This document shows, one piece after another, positions 59,216 to 64,000 of a stretch of 64,000 nt of DNA. The stretch spans positions 372,001 to 436,000 of the forward strand of contig CAWIXH010000001.1 of NCBI GenBank assembly GCA_963839995.1, written 5' to 3'. Every line of letters begins with the position of its first letter. The first letter of the stretch is position 1. The notes beneath the pieces are model-generated. The model had not been told where the DNA came from. It searched no databases and saw only the letters and a list, made by a program, of their open reading frames with translations. The stretch is from CAWIUB01 sp963839995. GTDB lineage: Bacteria > Actinomycetota > Actinomycetes > Mycobacteriales > Jatrophihabitantaceae. A program made the position numbers and the translations under genes.

Positions 59216-60346
59216 ATGACGACTATGACTGACGACCTGACGCCCCCCACCACACCGCCGCGCGTGCTGCGGCGCAGCGACAGCGACCGGATGTTAGCCG
59301 GTGTTTCCGGCGGACTCGGCGAGTACTTCGGCGTCGACCCGGTGCTGTTTCGCGTGCTGTTCGGCGTGTCGGCCTTCTTCGGGGGCTTCGGCGTGCTGGC
59401 CTACCTGATCGCGTGGGTCATCATCCCCGAACGCGGCGCGCAGCACGCGGTGATCGATCGGCTGATCGCGGCCTTGCGCCGGCGCAACGTCCCGGTGTGG
59501 ATCGCGTTCGGGGCGATCACGGTCGTCGCCTTGATCGTGCTGTTCGGCTGGCACCGGCCGTGGCCGTTCGCCCCGCTGATCCTGCTCGCGATCCTGCTGG
59601 TGATCGTGCTGGGCCGGCGCAGGCGCCCCGCGGCGATGCCCGAAGCACCGGTCGACACGACCGCCAACTACTCGCTACCGCCGGCCACCACCGACACGAG
59701 GACGGAGCTCAATGCGTGGGTGGCCGAGTCACGGTCCGCCAGGCAGGCCCGGCGCTCGCGCAACCGGCCGATCCGCGTCGCCACGTGGAGCGTCCTGGTG
59801 CTCACGCTCATCGGGCTCGGGATCGCCGACGCGGTGACCGGGATCCGGATTCCGGTCTATTTCTGGACGATTGGCGGCATCGTCATCGCGGCGCTGATCG
59901 TCGGCGCGATCATCCGGCGTCCGGTGTGGGGCTTCGCGTTCCTGTTGCTCCCGGCCGCAATCGGCGTCATCGCCCTCGGCGGGACGAAAGTGAGCCTGCA
60001 CGATGGATCCGGGGACCGGCTGCTGACGCCGACGTCGTCCGGCCAACTGCCGGCGGACTCCCGGATGGCGTTCGGACGCACCACGCTCGACCTTCGCCAG
60101 CTGCCGACGTCCGACACGGGCAGCGCCCGGATCGAACAAGCCACCGGCCAGGTCAAGATCATCGTGCCGCGATCCTCGGACGTTCGCGTCCATGCGGCGC
60201 TGCGCTTCGGCACGATCGAGCTCGACGGCGCCGAGCTGCACTCCGGCTACAACTTCGACCGCGACGTGGTGACCGGCACCGGCAACGCGATCACGGTGAA
60301 CGTCCGGCTGGAGGACGGCGCCGTCACGATCGAGCACGCCGGCTGA
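59216..60346 (+). CDS. PspC-domain membrane protein with LiaF-like C-terminus
   Basis: 376-residue protein divergent from the PspC kinase. N-terminal PspC domain: RRSDSDRMLAGVSGGLGEYF and VLAYLIAWVIIPE; then five or six membrane segments, and a C-terminal beta-rich domain of about 90 residues (RTTLDLRQLP, IEQATGQVKIIVPRSSDV, TIELDGAELHSG) like the LiaF/DUF2154 repeat seen in cell-envelope stress proteins. It probably works with the kinase/regulator next door, either as a sensor partner or as a target. ATG 59216 (alternative ATG four codons later). Confidence 0.86.
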   Translation: MTTMTDDLTPPTTPPRVLRRSDSDRMLAGVSGGLGEYFGVDPVLFRVLFGVSAFFGGFGVLAYLIAWVIIPERGAQHAVIDRLIAALRRRNVPVWIAFGAITVVALIVLFGWHRPWPFAPLILLAILLVIVLGRRRRPAAMPEAPVDTTANYSLPPATTDTRTELNAWVAESRSARQARRSRNRPIRVATWSVLVLTLIGLGIADAVTGIRIPVYFWTIGGIVIAALIVGAIIRRPVWGFAFLLLPAAIGVIALGGTKVSLHDGSGDRLLTPTSSGQLPADSRMAFGRTTLDLRQLPTSDTGSARIEQATGQVKIIVPRSSDVRVHAALRFGTIELDGAELHSGYNFDRDVVTGTGNAITVNVRLEDGAVTIEHAG

Positions 60347-60505
60347 GCGGTCCCAAGGTGAGCGGGCACGTGGTTAGCTGCGCATTGCCGGGCCGAGCGG
60401 ACCGCAGCCGCGCCTGCGAGCGGCGACCACATCGGGTCCACAGCGCGGTCCTGGCTTGACACTCATCCAGGAGCGATACGGGAGGGTGACCCGCGCAAAG
60501 TAGCG

Positions 60506-62068
60506 CTACTCCCACTCGATCGTGCCGGGTGGCTTTGACGTCAGGTCCAGCACGACGCGATTCACCTCGCGGACCTCGTTAGTGATCCGGGTCGAGATCC
60601 GCTCGAGCACGTCGTACGGTACTCGCGCCCAGTCGGCAGTCATCGCGTCCTCGGACGAGACCGGGCGCAGCACCACCGGGTGGCCGTACGTCCGCCCGTC
60701 GCCTTGGACGCCGACCGACCGCACGTCGGCCAGCAGCACCACCGGGCACTGCCAGATCTCTCGGTCGAGCCCGGCGGCGGACAGCTCCGCCCGGGCGATC
60801 GCGTCCGTCCGGCGCAGGACGTCCAGCCGCTTCGCGGTGATCGAGCCGACGATGCGAATCGCCAGGCCCGGCCCCGGAAACGGCTGACGCCATACGATCT
60901 CGCGCGGCAGGCCCAGCTGCTCCCCGACCCGGCGCACCTCGTCCTTGAACAACGACCGCAGCGGCTCGACGAGCGCAAACTGCAGATCGTCCGGCAGCCC
61001 GCCGACATTGTGATGGCTCTTGATGTTCGCGGTGCCGGCACCGCCACCGGACTCGACGACGTCGGGATACAACGTGCCCTGCACCAGGAACTCGACGCTC
61101 TCGCCGTGCTCACCCGCCTCGGCCACCACCTCGCGGGCGGCCGTCTCGAAGACCCGGATGAACTCCCGGCCGATGATCTTGCGCTTCTCCTCCGGATCGG
61201 TCACCCCACCCAGCGCCTCGAGGAACTGCCCGGTGGCGTCAACGACCTCGAGCCGAACTCCCGTCGCGGCCACGAAATCGCGCTCGACCTGCTCGGCTTC
61301 GCCGGCGCGCAGCAGCCCGTGATCGACGAACACACAGGTGAGCTGGTCACCGATCGCCCGCTGGACGAGCGCCGCGGCCACGGCCGAGTCGACGCCGCCG
61401 GACAGCCCGCAAATCGCGCGCTTGCCGCCGACCTGGGCGCGGATCGCCGAGACCTGCTCGTCGATGATGTTGGCCTCGGTCCACTGCGGCCGGACCCCAG
61501 CTATTTCGGTCAAGAAACGCTGGATGACGGTCTGCCCGTGCGCGGTATGCACTACCTCGGGGTGGAACTGCACACCGGCCAGCCCCCGGGCGAGATCCTC
61601 GAACGCGGCCACCGGGGCGCCCGCCGAGCTCCCGGTGACGACGAAGCCGTTGGGGGCTCGGGTGACCTCGTTGCCGTGGCTCATCCAGACCTGCTGGGTT
61701 TCGGGCAGGCCGCGCAGCAGCACGCCCGGTGTCGTCACGTGCAGCACGGTGCGCCCGAACTCGCTGCCGCCGGTGTCCGCGACCTCGCCGCCCAGCGCCT
61801 GCGCCATCGCCTGGAAGCCGTAGCAGATGCCGAAGACCGGGACGCCGGCCGTGAACATGCCCGGATCGGCTCGCGGCGCACCGTCGGCGTACACCGATGA
61901 GGGCCCGCCCGACAGGATGATCGCCTTGGGTCGCCGCGCGACCAGATCGGCAACCGGCGTCGTGTGCGGGACGATCTCGGAGTAGACGTGCGCCTCGCGC
62001 ACCCGGCGGGCGATCAGCTGCGCGTACTGCGCGCCGTAGTCGACGACCAGCACCAGGTCCGGCTGCAC
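60506..62068 (-). CDS. guaA: GMP synthase (glutamine-hydrolysing)
   Basis: 520-residue enzyme making GMP from XMP, ATP and glutamine. Glutaminase domain: Cys82 in GICYGFQAMAQ, His in GVQFHPEVVHT. ATP-pyrophosphatase P-loop GLSGGVDSAVAA (about 218-229), then dimer domain with RQPFPGPGLAIRIVG and the end TSKPPGTIEWE. The usual GICYGMQ reads GICYGFQ. GTG 62068. Convergent with the PspC gene across 159 nt that contains a 12-bp palindrome AGTAGCGCTACT (60499-60510) at the stop; nothing else seen there. Confidence 0.96.
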   Translation of the reverse strand: MQPDLVLVVDYGAQYAQLIARRVREAHVYSEIVPHTTPVADLVARRPKAIILSGGPSSVYADGAPRADPGMFTAGVPVFGICYGFQAMAQALGGEVADTGGSEFGRTVLHVTTPGVLLRGLPETQQVWMSHGNEVTRAPNGFVVTGSSAGAPVAAFEDLARGLAGVQFHPEVVHTAHGQTVIQRFLTEIAGVRPQWTEANIIDEQVSAIRAQVGGKRAICGLSGGVDSAVAAALVQRAIGDQLTCVFVDHGLLRAGEAEQVERDFVAATGVRLEVVDATGQFLEALGGVTDPEEKRKIIGREFIRVFETAAREVVAEAGEHGESVEFLVQGTLYPDVVESGGGAGTANIKSHHNVGGLPDDLQFALVEPLRSLFKDEVRRVGEQLGLPREIVWRQPFPGPGLAIRIVGSITAKRLDVLRRTDAIARAELSAAGLDREIWQCPVVLLADVRSVGVQGDGRTYGHPVVLRPVSSEDAMTADWARVPYDVLERISTRITNEVREVNRVVLDLTSKPPGTIEWE

Positions 62069-62088
62069 ATCGGCAGTCTACGGAAGCG

Positions 62089-63021
62089 TCACCGCCGCCA
62101 CGGGTAACGCAGGCCGGTGAGCTCCTCGCTGACCTCCCACAGCCGCCGGGCGAGCGTCTCGTCCCGGGCCAGCGACGACATGCGCGCCGGGCCGATCGGC
62201 CCGCGGCTTTGGCCGAAGTGCTGCGGCCCGACATAGCTGCCCGGCGCAGCGACAGTCGCGGCGTACACCGACGCGCGCGCGCCCACCGCCGCGGGCTGGG
62301 TGAACGCCTTGACTAGGACGGGCCCGATGGTGCGTACGAGCGAATTCGCGCCGATGCCGTCCGGGTTGCGGACCAGTCCGGTCGACGCCAACCCGGGATG
62401 CGCGGCGGTCGAGGTGAGAGCCAGGTCTCGCGCTGTGGCTCGGCGCTGCAGCTCGAGGGCGAACAACAGGTTGGCGAGCTTGGAGTTGGCGTATGCGTGG
62501 CCGGGGCGGTATGGGCCGGTCGCATTCCCGTCGATGACATCGGCGCGTCCGTCGAAATGCGCGACCGAGGACACGGTCACCACCCGCGGCTGGGCTGCGC
62601 GCAGCAACGCGGGCACCAGCAGCCCGGTGAGCGCGAAGTGGCCCAGGTGGTTGGTGCCGAACTGCCGCTCGAAGCCGTTGGCGGTGAACGATCGTCGGGG
62701 CGGCGCTACGACGCCGGCGTTGTTCACCAGCAGGTCGAGCGGCTGGCCGTCCGCGCCCAGCGACACGGCGAAGTCGCGCACCGAGGCCATGTTGGCCAGA
62801 TCCAGCTCGGCGACCTCGACATCGGCTCCCGGACGGGCAGCGCGGATGCGATCCGCGGCCTGCTTGCCACGCTCGACGTCGCGGCAGGCGAGCGTCACGC
62901 GCGCACCGAGCGCCGCGAGCTGTTTGGCCGTCTGCCAGCCGATGCCGGAGTTGGCTCCGGTGACCACCGCGACGCGCCCGGCCAGGCTCGGCAACTGGTC
63001 GTCCTCCCGCCGGCCTCCCAT
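62089..63021 (-). CDS. Short-chain dehydrogenase/reductase (retinol dehydrogenase-like)
   Basis: 310-residue SDR. Cofactor loop TGANSGIG (21-28), NNAG in LLVNNAGVV, catalytic Ser in VTVSSVAHF and Tyr-x-x-x-Lys in YANSK, followed by PGLASTGL. Length and HPGLA region suit the atypical light-dependent/retinol dehydrogenase-like SDRs; the substrate is unknown. CRDVERG after the second strand suggests NADP preference. ATG 63021 is chosen as the start closest to the family N-terminus; an earlier ATG at 63072 adds 17 residues. 20 nt upstream of guaA on the same strand. Confidence 0.88.
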   Translation of the reverse strand: MGGRREDDQLPSLAGRVAVVTGANSGIGWQTAKQLAALGARVTLACRDVERGKQAADRIRAARPGADVEVAELDLANMASVRDFAVSLGADGQPLDLLVNNAGVVAPPRRSFTANGFERQFGTNHLGHFALTGLLVPALLRAAQPRVVTVSSVAHFDGRADVIDGNATGPYRPGHAYANSKLANLLFALELQRRATARDLALTSTAAHPGLASTGLVRNPDGIGANSLVRTIGPVLVKAFTQPAAVGARASVYAATVAAPGSYVGPQHFGQSRGPIGPARMSSLARDETLARRLWEVSEELTGLRYPWRR

Positions 63022-63080
63022 GTCTGACAAAGCTACCCGCCACCGCGTGAACTGCACGTCGTGCGGGCACACTGGTCCAC

Positions 63081-64000
63081 GTGACAGCGCACGACGTGCC
63101 GACCCGGGTGTGGCGCAACGGCACCCTCGAGGCCGAAGGGTTCCCGTTCGAGCAGATCTCGGACTACTTGGGGCAGGACGACTGCCTGGTCTGGGCCGAC
63201 CTCTGCGCTCCGCAGTCCGACCTGCTCCAGGCCCTCGCTGACGAGCTGAGCCTGGACCCGCTCGCGGTCGAGGACGCCGTCGAGCGCCGGGAGCGGCCCA
63301 AGGCCAGCAGGTACAAGACGCACACGTTCATTACCGCCTACGCCGTCGCGTTCGACCAGGGCTCCGCTGAACTGTCGGCTACCCAGGTGTCCGCATTCGT
63401 CGTACCGCGCGGGGTCTTCACGGTCCGGCAAAGCGAGGACTTCGACATCGTGCAGGTCGTCGAGCGGTGGGACGAGAACGCCGACCTGATCAAGTACGGC
63501 CCAAAGGCGCTCGTCTACGGTCTGCTCGACGTCCTGGTCGACGGTCACTTCGTCGCGATCGAGTCGCTGGACGACCAGATCGAGCAGATCGAGGACATCC
63601 TGTTCGAGGAGACCCGAACCACGACCCGCGAGGTCCAACGGCGATCGTTCACCCTGCGCAAGTCGCTCGTCGAGGCACGCCGGGTGATCCTGCCGATGCG
63701 CGAGGTCGTCAACACCGTCATGCACGGGCTCGCCGACGTGCCCGACTCGGTCGAGATGCAGCCCTACTTCGCCGACCTGTACGACCACGTGCTGCGGGCC
63801 GCCGAATGGACCGAGTCGCTGCGCGACATGATCACGACGATCTTCGAGACGAACCTCTCGCTGGCCGACTCGCGGCTGAACACGATCGTCAAGAAGCTTA
63901 CGGGATGGGCGGCGATCATCGCGGTACCCACCGCGATCACCGGCTTCTACGGCCAGAACGTGCCCTACCCCGGCTTCGGTACGCACTGGGGCTTCTGGGT
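63081..64000 (+). CDS. CorA-family divalent metal transporter (3' end beyond window)
   Basis: The first 306 codons of a CorA/MIT-family protein. GTG 63081 starts MTAHDVPTRVWRNGT; a large cytoplasmic domain (LDPLAVEDAVERRERPK, VFTVRQSED, HFVAIESLDDQIEQIEDILF, RRSFTLRKSLVEARRVILPM) leads to a long helix (SLADSRLNTIVKKLTGWAAI) and the first membrane segment. The pore signature reads YGQNVPYPGFG instead of the classic YGMN. This change is usual in one actinobacterial branch. The last membrane segment is cut off. Divergent from the SDR gene. Confidence 0.9.
   Translation, partial: MTAHDVPTRVWRNGTLEAEGFPFEQISDYLGQDDCLVWADLCAPQSDLLQALADELSLDPLAVEDAVERRERPKASRYKTHTFITAYAVAFDQGSAELSATQVSAFVVPRGVFTVRQSEDFDIVQVVERWDENADLIKYGPKALVYGLLDVLVDGHFVAIESLDDQIEQIEDILFEETRTTTREVQRRSFTLRKSLVEARRVILPMREVVNTVMHGLADVPDSVEMQPYFADLYDHVLRAAEWTESLRDMITTIFETNLSLADSRLNTIVKKLTGWAAIIAVPTAITGFYGQNVPYPGFGTHWGFW

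Noticed and set aside
60347..60505. Small gene between the PspC gene and guaA.
   Set aside because: No frame with start, ribosome site and protein-like composition; only a 12-bp palindrome at the guaA stop.

Overview
The window is high-GC DNA with GTG and TTG starts, 4-nt ATGA or GTGA stop/start overlaps and closely packed genes, as in an actinobacterium. The gene order matches blocks known from mycobacteria and other Actinomycetota: punA-pmmB-upp-add-deoA-cdd, and chorismate mutase-pcrA-sucCD-DUF5336-PerM-purN-purH. A Frankineae or Jatrophihabitans-like soil actinobacterium is my guess from overall character; no rRNA is present to test it. I saw no tRNA, rRNA, CRISPR array, phage or transposase gene.

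Layout. 1-6334 (minus): a truncated SLOG-fold protein, a Pro/Ser-rich membrane protein, and the coupled operon mutA-mutB-meaB (B12-dependent methylmalonyl-CoA mutase and its GTPase chaperone). 6448-14404: a small secreted protein, a DksA-type zinc-finger protein, and nucleoside salvage genes (punA, pmmB, upp, deoC) followed by a full-length and a half-length aldehyde dehydrogenase. 14417-18829: an XRE regulator, an internally duplicated acidic protein, galK, a YCII remnant and a GH3 lipoprotein. 18818-27559: add, a SIMPL protein and an operon bmpA-ABC ATPase-fused permease-cdd-deoA that imports and breaks down nucleosides. 27560-35533: a broken DUF559 gene beside a pair of palindromic repeats, glpD, glpK, YihY, a 2H phosphoesterase, trpS and a CBS-domain membrane protein. 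35639-45000: a large membrane hydrolase, icd, mdh, DUF3017, folD, purH, purN and PerM. 45036-50566: three Pro-rich membrane proteins, a MazEF module, sucD, sucC and an IcmB-like B12 subunit. 50701-57241: a frameshifted glycosyltransferase, a DUF2079 protein, VapBC, pcrA, and a chorismate mutase behind a leader-peptide attenuator. 57251-64000: a PspC-type sensor kinase/LuxR regulator pair, a second PspC protein, guaA, an SDR enzyme and a truncated CorA.

Two themes join the genes. One is nucleoside scavenging: BmpA and the ABC proteins take up nucleosides; Cdd, Add, PunA and DeoA release bases and pentose phosphates; PmmB-type mutase, DeoC and aldehyde dehydrogenase carry the sugar onward; Upp recovers uracil. 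The other is the methylmalonyl/succinyl-CoA branch feeding the TCA cycle: MutAB, MeaB, the IcmB-like subunit, SucCD, Mdh and Icd.

The two most notable signals are not ordinary genes. (1) 56815-56924 is a complete Phe/Tyr-rich leader peptide with pause hairpin, antiterminator and terminator, directly ahead of chorismate mutase. (2) A ~47-nt double-hairpin repeat with compensatory base changes occurs five times: three in tandem and in frame inside pcrA, one inside the DUF2079 gene and one between icd and mdh. Further palindromes lie inside mutB and trpS, so small palindromic elements seem to have invaded coding sequence repeatedly here.
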